A stretch of DNA of 64,000 bases from Thermoanaerobacter uzonensis DSM 18761 (GTDB taxonomy: Bacteria > Bacillota > Thermoanaerobacteria > Thermoanaerobacterales > Thermoanaerobacteraceae). Where the stretch lies: positions 62,001-126,000 of the forward strand of contig NZ_FQUR01000008.1 in assembly GCF_900129115.1 (NCBI RefSeq). Direction: 5' to 3'. The number at the start of each line of letters is the position of its first letter. Position 1 is the first letter of the stretch. Position numbers and translations under genes: made by a program. Of this stretch, positions 46,226-57,089 are shown piece after piece. The notes beneath the pieces were generated by a model. It was not told the origin of the DNA. It was given only the letters and a program-made list of their open reading frames with translations, and ran no database searches.

Positions 46226-46538
46226 CAGATTTCATTCTATGCTCGGAATAAGCAAAAAAGCAGGTAAACTTATCTCTGGCAATTATAGTGTGGATAAATA
46301 CCTTAAACTTAAGAAAGTCTTTTTAGTTGTATTGGCTACTGACGTGTCAAAAAATACTTTTAAAAAGTTTGCTACAATGTGTGAACGAAATAAAGTCCCG
46401 TACATTGTATATTCCACAAAAGAGTTATTGGCAAAAGCTATAGGAAGAGAAATGGTCGGGGTAATTGGTATTACAGACGAAGGATTAGCAAATGTATTAT
46501 TGGATGCTGCAAAGGAGGAAAATTATGGAGGTGAATAA
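46215..46538 (+). CDS. ylxQ: L7Ae-family ribosomal protein YlxQ
   Basis: A 107-residue L7Ae/L30e-fold protein that binds kink-turn RNA. The motifs [19 protein letters not shown] and [14 protein letters not shown] are visible. The start lies within rnpM and the stop overlaps the infB ribosome site, so rnpM, ylxQ and infB are translationally linked. Confidence 0.92.
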   Translation: MKNDRFHSMLGISKKAGKLISGNYSVDKYLKLKKVFLVVLATDVSKNTFKKFATMCERNKVPYIVYSTKELLAKAIGREMVGVIGITDEGLANVLLDAAKEENYGGE

Positions 46539-46539
46539 T

Positions 46540-48618
46540 ATGTCTAAAACAAGAGTTTATGAATTAGCAAAAGAATTAAATTTATCTAGTAAAGACCTTA
46601 TTTCTAAATTAAATGATTTAGATATAAAAGTAAAAAATCATATGAGCACATTGGAAGATGAAGAAGTAGAATTGATAATGGATTTATTAAGTGATAAACC
46701 ACAACAAACAGAAGAAGTCGATCAACAAAAGGAAGAAGATACATTTGAGGACAATTTAGAAGACATAGAAGAAGAAAGAGTTTATAAGAAGAGCTTTAAA
46801 AAAGGTAATAAAAAAAATAAGAAGAATAACAAAAAAATGGTTTTAACAGAAGAAAAAGAAGAGGACGAAATTAAAATAATCACTATTCCAGAGTTTTTAA
46901 CTGTAAAAGAGTTAGCAGAAAAAATGAAAGTCAATCCTACAGAAATAATTAAAAAGTTAATTGCTAAAGGAATAATGGTTACAGTAAATCAACAAATTGA
47001 CTTTGAAAATGCAGCTAAAATTGCTGAAGAATATGGATTTTTAGTAGACAAAGAGGAAGTAAAAGATGAATTAGAAATGTTATTAGAAGAAACGCCCGAT
47101 GATGAAAAAGATTTGCAACCTCGTCCTCCTATTGTTACTGTAATGGGACATGTGGACCACGGTAAAACTTCTTTATTAGACGCCATCAGAAATACAAATG
47201 TCACTATGAAAGAAATGGGAGGAATTACACAGCACATAGGAGCTTCTGTAGTTGAGATAAATGATAAAAAAATTGTCTTTTTAGATACACCCGGCCACGA
47301 AGCTTTTACTGCTATGAGAGCAAGAGGAGCCAGCATCACAGATATTGTCGTGCTAGTAGTAGCCGCAGATGACGGTGTTATGCCTCAAACTGTAGAAGCA
47401 ATAAACCACGTGAAAGCCGCCAACGTACCCATGATTGTAGCTATAAACAAAATAGATTTGCCAACTGCAAATCCAGATAGGGTGAAAACAGAGCTAAGTG
47501 AGTTAGGCTTAGTGCCAGAAGAATGGGGAGGAAATACAATTTGTGTACCTGTTTCTGCTAAGAAGAATATAGGTATAGATAATCTTTTAGAAATGATTTT
47601 GCTGGTTGCTGAAATGGAAGATTTAAAAGCTAATCCAAATAAGCCAGCAAGAGGTACTATAATAGAAGCAAAGCTAGAAAAGGGAAAGGGTCCTGTTGCA
47701 ACTGTCATTGTGCAAAGTGGAACTTTGCAAATAGGAGATGTTATTTTAGCAGGTACTGTTTATGGAAAAGTAAGGGCAATGTTTGACGATAAAGGTAAAA
47801 GGATTAAAAAAGCAGGACCTTCTATGCCCGTAGAGGTTTTGGGTTTTTCTGAAGTACCAGAAGCCGGAGATAAACTCATAGTAGTAGAGGACGAGAAAAA
47901 AGCAAGAGAATTAGCAGAAAGACGTAGAGAACTTCAAAAAGAAATGGAACTTAAACGCAAGCAAAAAGTTTCATTAGAGGACTTATTTAGTCAAATACAG
48001 GAAGGTAGTGTAAAAGAGTTAAATATTATCATCAAAGCGGATGTTCAAGGTTCAGTAGAAGCACTAAAAAAATCTATTGAAGACTTAAGCAACGAAGAAG
48101 TTAGAATAAAGGTAATACACGGAGCAGTAGGCGCAATAACTGAAACAGATGTTATGCTTGCATCAGCTTCTAATGCCATAATAATAGGTTTTAATGTAAG
48201 ACCAGAGACTAACGCTAAAAATCTCGCAGAAAAAGAAAAGGTAGATATAAAGCTTTATCGAATTATATATGAGGCTATTGAAGATATCAAAGCGGCTATG
48301 AAAGGTCTGTTGGAGCCAAAATATAAAGAAGTAGAGTTAGGAAGAGCAGAAGTTAGAGCTGTTTTTAGAGTACCTGGTATAGGAAATGTAGCTGGATGCT
48401 ATGTGTTAAGTGGCAAGATATTAAGGAATGCTGATATACGTGTAGTAAGGGATGGTATTGTAGTTTATGAAGGTAAAATTGCTTCTTTAAAGAGGTTTAA
48501 AGACGACGTAAGAGAGGTGCAACAAGGATTTGAATGTGGTATAGGTATAGATAGGTTCAATGACATTAAAGAGGGGGATATAATAGAAGCTTATCAAATG
48601 GAAGAAATTCCTCGTTGA
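46540..48618 (+). CDS. infB: Translation initiation factor IF-2
   Basis: GTPase that places initiator tRNA on the ribosome. The 692 residues have an IF2-N domain at 1-50, a lysine-rich linker (about 70-115), a second IF2-N domain (about 120-175), the G domain with [18 protein letters not shown] and NKIDLP, and domains II-IV. The N terminus is short compared with Gamma-proteobacterial IF2. ATG at 46540 follows GGAGGTGA; ATG 46525 in the same frame is a possible alternative start. Confidence 0.97.
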   Translation: MSKTRVYELAKELNLSSKDLISKLNDLDIKVKNHMSTLEDEEVELIMDLLSDKPQQTEEVDQQKEEDTFEDNLEDIEEERVYKKSFKKGNKKNKKNNKKMVLTEEKEEDEIKIITIPEFLTVKELAEKMKVNPTEIIKKLIAKGIMVTVNQQIDFENAAKIAEEYGFLVDKEEVKDELEMLLEETPDDEKDLQPRPPIVTVMGHVDHGKTSLLDAIRNTNVTMKEMGGITQHIGASVVEINDKKIVFLDTPGHEAFTAMRARGASITDIVVLVVAADDGVMPQTVEAINHVKAANVPMIVAINKIDLPTANPDRVKTELSELGLVPEEWGGNTICVPVSAKKNIGIDNLLEMILLVAEMEDLKANPNKPARGTIIEAKLEKGKGPVATVIVQSGTLQIGDVILAGTVYGKVRAMFDDKGKRIKKAGPSMPVEVLGFSEVPEAGDKLIVVEDEKKARELAERRRELQKEMELKRKQKVSLEDLFSQIQEGSVKELNIIIKADVQGSVEALKKSIEDLSNEEVRIKVIHGAVGAITETDVMLASASNAIIIGFNVRPETNAKNLAEKEKVDIKLYRIIYEAIEDIKAAMKGLLEPKYKEVELGRAEVRAVFRVPGIGNVAGCYVLSGKILRNADIRVVRDGIVVYEGKIASLKRFKDDVREVQQGFECGIGIDRFNDIKEGDIIEAYQMEEIPR

Positions 48619-48631
48619 AAGGATGAGTATA

Positions 48632-48991
48632 ATGCAGTACAGGAATAGTCGACTTTCAGAAGAAATGAAAAGAGAAATAAGTAAGATGATTTTAGAAGAA
48701 ATTAAAGACCCAAGAATTAAAGCAATGGTTAGTATAACTGATATAGAACTTACTAAAGACTTGAGATATGCTAAAGTTTATGTAAGTATTTACGGGAATG
48801 AAGAAGATAAACGTGAAACTTTTGAAGGGCTAAAAAGTGCAGCCAGCTACATCAGACACGAAATTGGAAGAAGAATAAAAATGAGATATACTCCTGAAAT
48901 TATCTTTGAATTGGATCGATCTATAGAATACGGAGCTTATATTTCTGAAATATTAAAAGAACTAAACAAGCAAGAGGGTGATGGTAATTGA
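48632..48991 (+). CDS. rbfA: Ribosome-binding factor A
   Basis: A KH-fold factor of 119 residues needed for 16S rRNA 5'-end maturation and cold tolerance. It carries EEIKDPRIKAMVSITDIELTKDLRYAKVYVS and RRIKMRYTPEIIFELDRSIEYG. ATG at 48632 is chosen since the ATG at 48623 abuts the AAAGG site. The stop overlaps the nrnA start. Confidence 0.96.
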   Translation: MQYRNSRLSEEMKREISKMILEEIKDPRIKAMVSITDIELTKDLRYAKVYVSIYGNEEDKRETFEGLKSAASYIRHEIGRRIKMRYTPEIIFELDRSIEYGAYISEILKELNKQEGDGN

Positions 48992-49941
48992 TATTAATTG
49001 ATGCAATTAATCACATAAAAGATGCTAAAAGTGTAATCGTAGCTTCTCACATTGCACCCGATGGAGATGCTATAGGCACTGTTACAGGAATGTATAAAGT
49101 ATTAAAAAAAATGGGAAAAGAAGTAGATGTATTCATAGATGACGAAATTCCTGAAATGTACAATTTTGTCCCTAATGCTGATAAAATATCAAGACCATTT
49201 TATAAAGAGGCGGACGTGGTTTTGATTTTTGACTGTGCTGATGAAGAAAGATTGGGCAGCACCAAAGAACTTTTAAAAACTTCTGCTGTAACTATTAATG
49301 TTGACCATCACATTTCAAATACTTTGTATGCCAAATTGAATTATGTAGATACTAACGCAGCAGCGACAGCAGAAATAGCCTATCAAATTGTTAAATTGTT
49401 AGGAGTAGAATTTGATGAAGAAATAGCTACAAGTTTCTATACAGCGATTTTGACAGATAGTGGTGGATTTATGTACGAATCAACTACTTCTATAACTCAT
49501 CAAATAGCTGGGGACTTAATAAACAATGGCGCTAAATTTAAAGAAGTTGGAGATAAAGTTTTTAATACTCTCAAATTCAACAAAGCAAAACTTTTGGGAA
49601 GAGCCTTAAATAGCCTTACATTATATAAGGGTGAGAAAGTTGCTTATATGGAAATTTTAAAAAAGGACTTCCAAGAAACAAACACAAACCTTTCACATAT
49701 AGAAAATATTATCACTTATGCTAGAAATATTGAAGGAGTGGAAGTAGCAGTACTATTAATAGAAAAAGAAGAAGAGATAAAAATTAGTCTAAGGTCAAAA
49801 GAAAAAATAGATGTAAATAAAATTGCGAATATTTTTGGCGGTGGAGGACATGTAAGGGCTGCTGGATGTAGCATCAAAGGAAATATCCAAGAAGCCAAAG
49901 AAAAAATTTTACAGGCAATATTCAAAGAGTTAGAGGGATAA
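48988..49941 (+). CDS. nrnA: DHH-family oligoribonuclease/pAp phosphatase NrnA
   Basis: The 317-residue phosphoesterase degrades nanoRNA and 3'-phosphoadenosine 5'-phosphate. DHH motifs include ASHIAPDGDAIG, FDCADEERLG, VDHHISN and the DHHA1 C-terminal GGGGHVRAAGCSIKG. The start is TTG 48988, overlapping the rbfA stop, with GAGGGTG upstream. The infB-rbfA-nrnA-truB-ribF order is widespread in Firmicutes. Confidence 0.95.
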   Translation: MILIDAINHIKDAKSVIVASHIAPDGDAIGTVTGMYKVLKKMGKEVDVFIDDEIPEMYNFVPNADKISRPFYKEADVVLIFDCADEERLGSTKELLKTSAVTINVDHHISNTLYAKLNYVDTNAAATAEIAYQIVKLLGVEFDEEIATSFYTAILTDSGGFMYESTTSITHQIAGDLINNGAKFKEVGDKVFNTLKFNKAKLLGRALNSLTLYKGEKVAYMEILKKDFQETNTNLSHIENIITYARNIEGVEVAVLLIEKEEEIKISLRSKEKIDVNKIANIFGGGGHVRAAGCSIKGNIQEAKEKILQAIFKELEG

Positions 49942-49944
49942 AAA

Positions 49945-50796
49945 TTGGAAGGAATACTCAATATTTTAAAGCCCCCTGGTATGACTTCCCATGATGTTGT
50001 AGATTTTATTAGGAAAATCTATAATATACGAAAAGTAGGCCATACAGGAACATTAGACCCAGATGCAGCAGGAGTACTGCCTGTTTGTGTAGGAAATGCC
50101 ACTAAATTTGTCTCTTATCTTCTTGAGCAGGATAAAAGATATAGATTTGAAATAACCTTTGGCTTTACTACAGACACTTTAGATAAAAGTGGCAAAATTG
50201 TAAAAAGCGGACCTGTAAGGATTCTGAGGGAAGAAGAATTAATACAAGTCTTAAATGGATTTAAAGGGATAATAAAACAAATTCCTCCAATGTATTCTGC
50301 AAAGAAAATAAAAGGAAAAAAGTTATACGAATATGCGAGAGAAGGTAAAAAAATTGATATTCCACCTATTGAGGTTACCATATACGATATTGAATTAGTT
50401 GAGTATGAACCACCTTATCGAGTATTAATAGATGTGAAATGTTCTAAAGGCACCTATGTGAGAGCTTTAGTAAGAGATATATGTGAAAAATTAAATATGC
50501 CGGGATATATGTCTATGTTGATAAGAACAGAAGTTAGTGATTTTAAAATAGAAGATGCATATACTCTTGAAGAAATAAAAGAGAAGAAAGTATTGTTGCA
50601 GCCAATAGATAAGTTTATTAAATTACCATCTGTACAATTAAACAAAATGGAAGCTGAAAAAATTTTAAAAGGCCAATTTATTCAAAATAGATATCCTATT
50701 GAAACTTCACTTTTGAAGTTATATGATAATAATGGTAAATTTCTCGGCATTGGGATTTTAGAGCAAAATAAAATCCGTCCAAAAAGACTTCTTTGA
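49945..50796 (+). CDS. truB: tRNA pseudouridine-55 synthase TruB
   Basis: Makes pseudouridine at tRNA position 55. The 283 residues include GILNILKPPGMTSHDVV and the catalytic motif HTGTLDPDAAGVLPV with Asp38. The C-terminal PUA-like part (about 230-283) is present. The start is TTG with an AGAGGG site upstream. Confidence 0.96.
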   Translation: MEGILNILKPPGMTSHDVVDFIRKIYNIRKVGHTGTLDPDAAGVLPVCVGNATKFVSYLLEQDKRYRFEITFGFTTDTLDKSGKIVKSGPVRILREEELIQVLNGFKGIIKQIPPMYSAKKIKGKKLYEYAREGKKIDIPPIEVTIYDIELVEYEPPYRVLIDVKCSKGTYVRALVRDICEKLNMPGYMSMLIRTEVSDFKIEDAYTLEEIKEKKVLLQPIDKFIKLPSVQLNKMEAEKILKGQFIQNRYPIETSLLKLYDNNGKFLGIGILEQNKIRPKRLL

Positions 50797-50811
50797 GGGG
50801 GAAATGATAAT

Positions 50812-51762
50812 TTGCAGATTGTTGATGAAAGTAATGCATCAAAATACAAAGAGGCCAAAGTAATAGCTTTAGGTAATTTTGATGGAGTTCATATAGGTCA
50901 CCAGGAATTAATTAAGCAAACAATAGCTCTTTCTAAAGAGAATAACTTAGCGAGTGCTGTTTTCACTTTTAAACAGCATACTTCAAAAATTTTAACCCCT
51001 GACAAGCAACCAGAGCTTATAACCACTTATCAAAAAAAGGTAGAAATTTTAAAGCAATTTAACCTTGATTACGGAATATTTTTTGACTTTACTGAAAATT
51101 TTTCTAAATTAACTGCTGAAGAATTTATAATAAAGATTTTAGTAGAGCTATTAAACATTAAAATAGCAGTGGTGGGACATAATTATAGATTTGGTTACAA
51201 AGCTTTAGGGAATGTAAATACATTAAAAAAATATTCCAAAATATATTCATATAAAGTTTATGTTATCCCACCAGTTATAAGGGAGGGTATTGTAGTAAGC
51301 AGCAGCTATATCAGGGAATTAATAAAATCCGGTAAAATTGAGAAAGCCAATGAGTTATTAGGACGTTTTTTTTCCTTGCGAGGAAAAGTTATTCATGGAC
51401 AAGAAATTGGGCGAAAATTAGGTTTCCCTACGGCTAATCTACAAATATCAGAAGATTTAGTTTTGCCAAAAGCAGGAGTATATGTGACGCGAGTAAAAAT
51501 AGAAGACAAATTTTATATAGCTGTCACAAATGTTGGTTCGAAGCCTACTTTTGGTGGCAAAAACATTTCTGTCGAATCTTACATTTTAGATTACAATGAA
51601 AATTTATACGATAAATATTTAGAAGTTGAATTTATAACAAGAATAAGAGATGAAATTAAATTTCAAAATTTAGAAGCCTTAAAAGAACAAGTTTTTAAAG
51701 ATATTAATTATGCTAAAAACTTCAAAAATATTTTACAACAAAAACATAATGTGATAAAATAA
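50812..51762 (+). CDS. ribF: Bifunctional riboflavin kinase/FAD synthetase
   Basis: Makes FMN and FAD from riboflavin. The 316 residues have an N-terminal nucleotidyltransferase domain with ALGNFDGVHIGHQELI and a C-terminal kinase domain with GQEIGRKLGFPTANL and SKPTFGG. The start is TTG behind GAGGGGG. The last 11 codons overlap the -10 region of the rpsO promoter. Confidence 0.96.
   Translation: MQIVDESNASKYKEAKVIALGNFDGVHIGHQELIKQTIALSKENNLASAVFTFKQHTSKILTPDKQPELITTYQKKVEILKQFNLDYGIFFDFTENFSKLTAEEFIIKILVELLNIKIAVVGHNYRFGYKALGNVNTLKKYSKIYSYKVYVIPPVIREGIVVSSSYIRELIKSGKIEKANELLGRFFSLRGKVIHGQEIGRKLGFPTANLQISEDLVLPKAGVYVTRVKIEDKFYIAVTNVGSKPTFGGKNISVESYILDYNENLYDKYLEVEFITRIRDEIKFQNLEALKEQVFKDINYAKNFKNILQQKHNVIK
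51732..51760 (+). promoter_or_regulatory. Sigma-A promoter of rpsO
   Basis: TTTACA (51732-51737), 17 bases, TAAAAT (51755-51760). It lies inside the 3' end of ribF and would start transcripts just before the rpsO leader. Confidence 0.6.
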
Positions 51763-51775
51763 AATAGCGAATTTA

Positions 51776-51822
51776 CCTTATGCTTTGAAACACGTATCTC
51801 CGGCGGTATTCTATGCATAAGG
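51776..51822 (+). ncRNA. Structured leader of rpsO (probable S15 autoregulatory element)
   Basis: CCTTATGC (51776-51783) pairs perfectly with GCATAAGG (51815-51822), enclosing a 31-base region containing GTATCTCCGGCGGTATT, which can form a further internal fold. The rpsO ribosome site follows 16 bases later. S15 commonly represses its own mRNA through diverse leader structures; I infer that role from position and fold. Confidence 0.6.
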
Positions 51823-51850
51823 CGTATTCCAAAAGATGGAGGTGAAAAAA

Positions 51851-52117
51851 GTGCTGGACAAAGAAAGAAAGGCAGAAATAATCAATAAGTTCAAGCTCCA
51901 CGATACTGACACAGGTTCTCCAGAAGTTCAAATTGCCCTTTTAACTGAGAGAATAAATAACTTAAATGCTCATTTGCAAGTTCACAAAAAAGACCATCAT
52001 TCAAGAAGAGGTCTTCTTAAAATGGTTGGGCAAAGGAGGGCACTGTTAAATTATTTAATGAAAACGGATATGGAAAGGTATCGTGCCATTATTGAAAAAT
52101 TAGATTTAAGAAAATAG
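51851..52117 (+). CDS. rpsO: Small-subunit ribosomal protein S15
   Basis: An 88-residue primary 16S rRNA-binding protein with the signature [46 protein letters not shown] at 51851 is chosen. It follows GGAGGTG, and the upstream in-frame ATG at 51836 lies before that site. The stop codon is inside the following terminator stem. Confidence 0.96.
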   Translation: MLDKERKAEIINKFKLHDTDTGSPEVQIALLTERINNLNAHLQVHKKDHHSRRGLLKMVGQRRALLNYLMKTDMERYRAIIEKLDLRK

Positions 52118-52144
52118 AGCGAGATACCTCGCTCTATTTTCTAT
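52111..52144 (+). terminator. Terminator after rpsO overlapping its stop codon
   Basis: AAAATAGAGCGAG (52111-52123), loop ATAC, CTCGCTCTATTTT (52128-52140): a perfect 13-bp stem ending in a T run. The left arm includes the rpsO stop codon. pnp expression must depend on read-through or an unseen promoter. Confidence 0.85.
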
Positions 52145-52168
52145 AAAATTTTATGAAAGGAGGATAAC

Positions 52169-54271
52169 ATGGAAGAACGAACTTTTGAAATGGAACTAGC
52201 CGGGAGAAAGTTGTTAGTCCAGATAGGAAAAGTAGCTCAACAAGCAAATGGAGCAGCTTGGGTAAAATACGGGGATACTGTCGTTCTAGTTACCGCCTGT
52301 GCTTCCAAAGAACCCCGAGAAGGAATTGACTTTTTTCCTTTAACTGTTGAGTATGAAGAAAGACTGTACTCTGTCGGTAAAATTCCTGGTGGTTTCATAA
52401 AAAGAGAAGGAAAACCTAGTGAAAAGGCAATTCTCTCTGCTCGGTTAATTGACAGACCAATTAGGCCTTTATTTCCACATGGTTATAGAAATGACGTACA
52501 AGTTATAGCTACAGTTTTATCTGTTGACCCTGATGTACAACCAGAAATAGTTGCAATGATTGGTTCGTCTGTTGCTCTTTCAATTTCTGATATTCCTTTT
52601 AATGGTCCTACAGGAGCGGTAGCAGTAGGATTAGTCGATGGGCAATTTATAATTAATCCTAACCATGAGCAAAGAGAAAAAAGCTTAATGCATTTGGTGG
52701 TTTCAGGAACAAAAGATGCTATTGTAATGGTGGAAGCAGGGGCAAAAGAGATCCCTGAAGAAACTATGCTAGATGCTATAATGTATGCTCACGAATATAT
52801 CAAACAGATTGTAGAGTTTATAGAAGGAATAGTTAAAGAAGTAGGTATTCCGAAAAGCGAAGTAATTTTACATGAAATAGACAAAGAACTAGAGGAAAAA
52901 GTAAGAGCCTATGCAACAGAAAAAATATACAATGCGTTAAGAACAGCAGAAAAGAAAGAGAGAAATGATAACTTAGATAAAGTTGAACAAGAAGTTTTAG
53001 AGCACTTTAAAGAAGAATATCCTGATAATCTTGCTGATATAGATGAAGTACTTTACGATATAATGAAAGAACAAATGCGAAAAATGATAACAGAGGAAAG
53101 AATAAGAGTAGATGGCAGGGGCCTTGATGACATAAGACCAATATGGTGCGAAGTAGGAGTGCTACCCAGAACCCACGGTTCAGCGATTTTCACAAGAGGA
53201 CAAACTCAAGTGCTTACAGTAGCAACATTAGGTGCATTAGGAGATATTCAGATTTTAGATGGCATAGGAGATGAAGAAGCAAAAAGATATATGCATCATT
53301 ACAATTTTCCACCCTACAGTGTTGGAGAAGTAAGGCCTCTAAGAGGTCCCGGTAGAAGGGAAATTGGTCATGGAGCTTTAGCAGAAAGGGCTTTAGAACC
53401 GGTGATTCCTTCTGAAGAGGAATTTCCCTATACTATAAGATTAGTGTCAGAAGTTTTAAGTTCCAATGGTTCTACTTCTCAAGCTAGTGTTTGTGGAAGT
53501 ACTTTAGCTTTAATGGATGCAGGAGTTCCAATAAAAGCTCCAGTTGCAGGAGTAGCTATGGGGCTTATCAAGGAAGGAGATGTAGTTTCTGTACTCACTG
53601 ATATACAAGGAATTGAAGACTTTTTAGGGGATATGGACTTCAAAGTAGCAGGCACAGAATATGGGATCACAGCGATACAAATGGATATAAAAATTCCTGG
53701 AATTGACAAAGAAATTTTAAAAATGGCTTTAGAAAAGGCCCGAAATGGGAGACTATATATTCTTAGCAAAATGTTAGAAGTTATAAAAGAGCCAAGAAAA
53801 CAGTTATCAGTATACGCACCTCGTGTTATAAGGATGATAGTTGACCCTGAAAAAATTAGAGAAATAATCGGACCTGGTGGCAAAACCATAAGTAAAATTA
53901 TTGCAGAAACGGGAGTAAAAATTGATATTGAAGAAGACGGTAGGTTATATATTACTGCTTCTGATTTGAGATCTGGCGAAAGAGCTAAGCAAATGATTGA
54001 GGCTATAACAAAAGATATAGCAGTAGGAGAAATTTATTTAGGAAAAGTGCTTAGAATAACACCCTTTGGAGCTTTTGTAGAAATTGCTCCTGGTAAAGAA
54101 GGACTTGTCCACATTTCTAAGCTATCAAAAAAACGGGTACAAAAAGTAGAAGATGTAGTAAAGGTTGGCGATGACATATTGGTAAAAGTCACAGAAATAG
54201 ATAAACTAGGAAGAATAAGCCTTTCAAGAAAAGACGCATTGCCTGATGAAGAGGAAGAAGAAAGAAACTAA
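52169..54271 (+). CDS. pnp: Polynucleotide phosphorylase
   Basis: 3'-5' phosphorolytic exoribonuclease. The 700 residues have two RNase PH domains (1-210 and about 300-540), a helical linker, a KH domain with [25 protein letters not shown] and a C-terminal S1 domain with [26 protein letters not shown]. The length matches the family. It is behind AAAGGAGG. Confidence 0.98.
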   Translation: MEERTFEMELAGRKLLVQIGKVAQQANGAAWVKYGDTVVLVTACASKEPREGIDFFPLTVEYEERLYSVGKIPGGFIKREGKPSEKAILSARLIDRPIRPLFPHGYRNDVQVIATVLSVDPDVQPEIVAMIGSSVALSISDIPFNGPTGAVAVGLVDGQFIINPNHEQREKSLMHLVVSGTKDAIVMVEAGAKEIPEETMLDAIMYAHEYIKQIVEFIEGIVKEVGIPKSEVILHEIDKELEEKVRAYATEKIYNALRTAEKKERNDNLDKVEQEVLEHFKEEYPDNLADIDEVLYDIMKEQMRKMITEERIRVDGRGLDDIRPIWCEVGVLPRTHGSAIFTRGQTQVLTVATLGALGDIQILDGIGDEEAKRYMHHYNFPPYSVGEVRPLRGPGRREIGHGALAERALEPVIPSEEEFPYTIRLVSEVLSSNGSTSQASVCGSTLALMDAGVPIKAPVAGVAMGLIKEGDVVSVLTDIQGIEDFLGDMDFKVAGTEYGITAIQMDIKIPGIDKEILKMALEKARNGRLYILSKMLEVIKEPRKQLSVYAPRVIRMIVDPEKIREIIGPGGKTISKIIAETGVKIDIEEDGRLYITASDLRSGERAKQMIEAITKDIAVGEIYLGKVLRITPFGAFVEIAPGKEGLVHISKLSKKRVQKVEDVVKVGDDILVKVTEIDKLGRISLSRKDALPDEEEEERN

Positions 54272-54274
54272 AGG

Positions 54275-54303
54275 CATAAACCGACCCACGGTTTATGTTT
54301 TTT
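54275..54303 (+). terminator. Terminator after pnp
   Basis: CATAAACCG (54275-54283), loop ACCCA, CGGTTTATG (54289-54297), then TTTTTTA. A strong canonical form three bases past the pnp stop. Confidence 0.9.
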
Positions 54304-54373
54304 ATTTTTTAGTAATATATTTGCCGCCTGTTTGAATAAAATTAAAGTGAGAATATCAACGGGTGGTGTTATA

Positions 54374-55090
54374 ATGAAAATATTTTATATAAAATATCCT
54401 AAAAAAAGCTTTTGGATTATTTTTTCTTTAGCAATATTATTGCTCATCTTTTTAATTTACATAATTACACGCAGTGTTTCTGTTTTTAACAGCAATGAAC
54501 CTATTTATAAAGGAGATACAAAGGAAAAAAAGATTGCCTTTGCTTGCAACGTCGCATGGGGAGATGAGTACATACCTAAAATGTTAGATATTTTTAAAGA
54601 TAACAATATCCATATTACATTTTTTTTTGAAGGAAAATGGGCAGAAAAAAATCCTAATGTTGTAAAAGATATTTATCAAAAAGGCCATGAAATCGGAAGT
54701 CATGGATACACACATGTAAAATATACAAATTTAAGTAGGCAACAATATGAAGAAGATATTAAAAAAAGTAGTGAAATTTTAGAGAAAATTACAGGAACAA
54801 AGCCTACCCTTTTTGCACCACCGTATGGTGATTTCAATGATGAAGTAGTAAAAGTAGCAGAACAATTAGGATATAAAGTTATTCTATGGAGTTTGGACAC
54901 CATAGATTGGAATAATCCAAGTCCTCAAACAATTGTAGATAGAGTTATGACTAAATATCACAACGGTGCTATTGTGTTAATGCACCCTACTCAAAATACT
55001 GTGGAAGCATTGCCCCAGATAATAAAACAACTTAAAGAAAAAGGTTATAAAATAACTAAAGTATCGGAAGTAATTGTAGATAACAATTAA
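54374..55090 (+). CDS. ylxY: YlxY-type polysaccharide deacetylase-like protein
   Basis: A 238-residue protein with an N-terminal membrane anchor (about 10-32) and an extracellular NodB-like domain. The metal-binding His pair is present in SHGYTH and the APPYGDFN and MHPTQ motifs are recognisable. The usual catalytic Asp of the TFDDG motif is replaced in FACNVAWGDEY, where Asn sits at that position. The place between pnp and the M16 protease is that of ylxY, a sporulation-linked gene. ATG at 54374 with GGGTGGTG upstream is preferred over ATG at 54332. Confidence 0.85.
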   Translation: MKIFYIKYPKKSFWIIFSLAILLLIFLIYIITRSVSVFNSNEPIYKGDTKEKKIAFACNVAWGDEYIPKMLDIFKDNNIHITFFFEGKWAEKNPNVVKDIYQKGHEIGSHGYTHVKYTNLSRQQYEEDIKKSSEILEKITGTKPTLFAPPYGDFNDEVVKVAEQLGYKVILWSLDTIDWNNPSPQTIVDRVMTKYHNGAIVLMHPTQNTVEALPQIIKQLKEKGYKITKVSEVIVDNN

Positions 55091-55101
55091 ATTTGCTATA
55101 A
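55073..55101 (+). promoter_or_regulatory. Candidate sigma-A promoter of mlpA
   Basis: TTGTAG (55073-55078), 17 bases, TATAAT (55096-55101), 30 bases before the start codon. The -10 is perfect. Confidence 0.6.
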
Positions 55102-55130
55102 TAATAATTAAATTTGCAAAGGAGGATAAA

Positions 55131-56387
55131 ATGTACGAACAAAAGATTATTGAAGGAGTAAAAGTTGTAACTTGTAAGATTCCTCACGCATATTCTGTAT
55201 ACATAGGGATATGGATTAAAGCAGGCTCTATGTACGAACATAAAACTATAAATGGAATATCTCATTTTATAGAACACATGGTTTTTAAAGGTTCTAAGCT
55301 AAGAAGCGCAAAGCAAATTGCGGAAGAAACGGATAGTATTGGTGGACAGTTAAACGGCTTTACTGAAAAAGAAAGTACCTGTTTTTATATAAAAGTCTTA
55401 AATACTCACGTAAAACAAGGTCTTGATATACTTTTTGATATGGTATTTCACCCTGCCTTTAAGGAAGAAGACATAGAAAAGGAAAAGCAAGTCATCTTTG
55501 AAGAAATATTGACAGAATTAGATTCTCCTGAAGACGTAGCTTACAACCTTTTAGCGAAAACAATATGGAAGGGACATCCCTTGTCTTTTCCTGTACTTGG
55601 TACTTTTTCTACTGTTAAAAAGATAAACAAAAAACAAATTGTAGATTATTATAATTCTCATTATGACAAAGATAACATAGTCATCTCGATAGCTGGAAAT
55701 TTTGACGATGATATCTATGAAATACTGCAAAAATATTTATCGAAAATTCAAAAAACTAATGTTATTTCTCAATTGACTTCTCCAATTTGGCATAGAAACA
55801 AAACTTTTTATGAAAAAGATTTTGAACAGGTAAATTTATGTATTGGTTTGCCTGGGATAACTTACGACTTAAGGAAAATATATGCTTTAGCTATCATTAA
55901 TAATACTTTTGGTGGAGGAATGAGTTCAAGACTATTTCAAAAAATAAGAGAAGATAAGGGATTGGTTTACTCGATTTATTCTTATCCTTCTACCTATCAC
56001 CATGCTGGGGTCTTTTCTATTTTTGCTAGTATGAACGCTAATAATTTTAAGAAGGTATATGACTTAATTTTAAAAGAAATGGAAGAAGTGCATTCAAAAG
56101 GTTTAGCAAAAGAAGAGATTAATAAATTTAAAGAACAACTTCGCATAAACGTGTTAATGGATTTAGACAGTATAAGCAGTAGAATGAGCACAATAGGAAA
56201 ATCCATGCTTTTATTTAATAAAGTGCATACTGTAGAGGAAATACTTCAAACAATAGATAACTTAACTTACGAGGAAATAAATGACTTAGCTAAAAAAATT
56301 ATAAATCCTGATGACATGAGCATAGCCGTGGTTGGAAAACTAAACAAAAGAGATAAAGGATGGTTAGAAAATGTCCATAATACTTAA
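55131..56387 (+). CDS. mlpA: M16-family zinc peptidase (MlpA/YmxG-like)
   Basis: The 418-residue peptidase has the inverted zinc motif HFIEH (His45, Glu48, His49) and a distal Glu in [11 protein letters not shown], followed by a second, inactive-type domain with [19 protein letters not shown]. The order pnp-ylxY-mlpA-ymxH is as in B. subtilis. It overlaps dut by 17 bases. Confidence 0.92.
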
Positions 56388-56817
56388 GATTAAAAAAACT
56401 GATGATGCTAAAGACTTACCTTTGCCTGCTTATATGAGTGAAGGAGCCGCTGGCATGGATTTATATGCTAATGTTAAAGAGGAAGTCATATTACAACCTG
56501 GCGAAATAAAACTAATTCCAACAGGTATACAAATTGAACTTCCTCCAAATTTTGAGGCCCAAATAAGGCCAAGAAGCGGCCTAGCTTTAAACTACGGAAT
56601 AACTCTTTTAAATACTCCTGGCACAATTGATTCTGATTACAGAGGAGAAATAAAATTGATAGTCATTAATTTAGGAAAAGAAGCAGTCAAAATCGCAAGG
56701 GGACAAAGAATTGCTCAAATGGTAATCAATCAAATAGTAAGACCAACAATAGTAGAGGCAGAAATCCTTTCAGAAACTAAAAGAGATGAAGGAGGATTTG
56801 GCCATACCGGTATATAA
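56371..56817 (+). CDS. dut: Deoxyuridine 5'-triphosphate nucleotidohydrolase
   Basis: Hydrolyses dUTP to dUMP. The 148-residue trimeric dUTPase shows all five motifs: [40 protein letters not shown] and the C-terminal [10 protein letters not shown]. It is not in this position in B. subtilis, where ymxH follows mlpA directly. The start lies within the end of mlpA. Confidence 0.97.
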
Positions 56818-56828
56818 GGAGGGGTTCT

Positions 56829-57080
56829 ATGCGGTTAAGCGAATTTGGAAGTAAAGAAATTGTAAATTTAACAGATGGGAGAAGATGGGGATTAGTAGAA
56901 GATTCAGATTTAGTTATTGATGAAGAAACAGGAAGGATTCATTCAATAATAGTATATGAATCAAAAGGTTTATTTAGAGGAAAGACAAACTATATTGAAA
57001 TAAGTTGGGACTCTATAAGAAAAATTGGTGACGATATGATTATTGTGGAATTCGAAGAAAAGAAAAGACGGTTTTATTAA
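56829..57080 (+). CDS. ymxH: YlmC/YmxH PRC-barrel sporulation protein
   Basis: An 83-residue protein with a single PRC-barrel domain: RLSEFGSKEIVNLTDGRRWG and GRIHSIIVYE. This is the YlmC/YmxH family found in spore-forming Firmicutes; its exact role is unclear. It starts behind AAGGAGGGG, eleven bases after dut. Confidence 0.9.
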   Translation: MRLSEFGSKEIVNLTDGRRWGLVEDSDLVIDEETGRIHSIIVYESKGLFRGKTNYIEISWDSIRKIGDDMIIVEFEEKKRRFY

Positions 57081-57089
57081 AAATATTAC

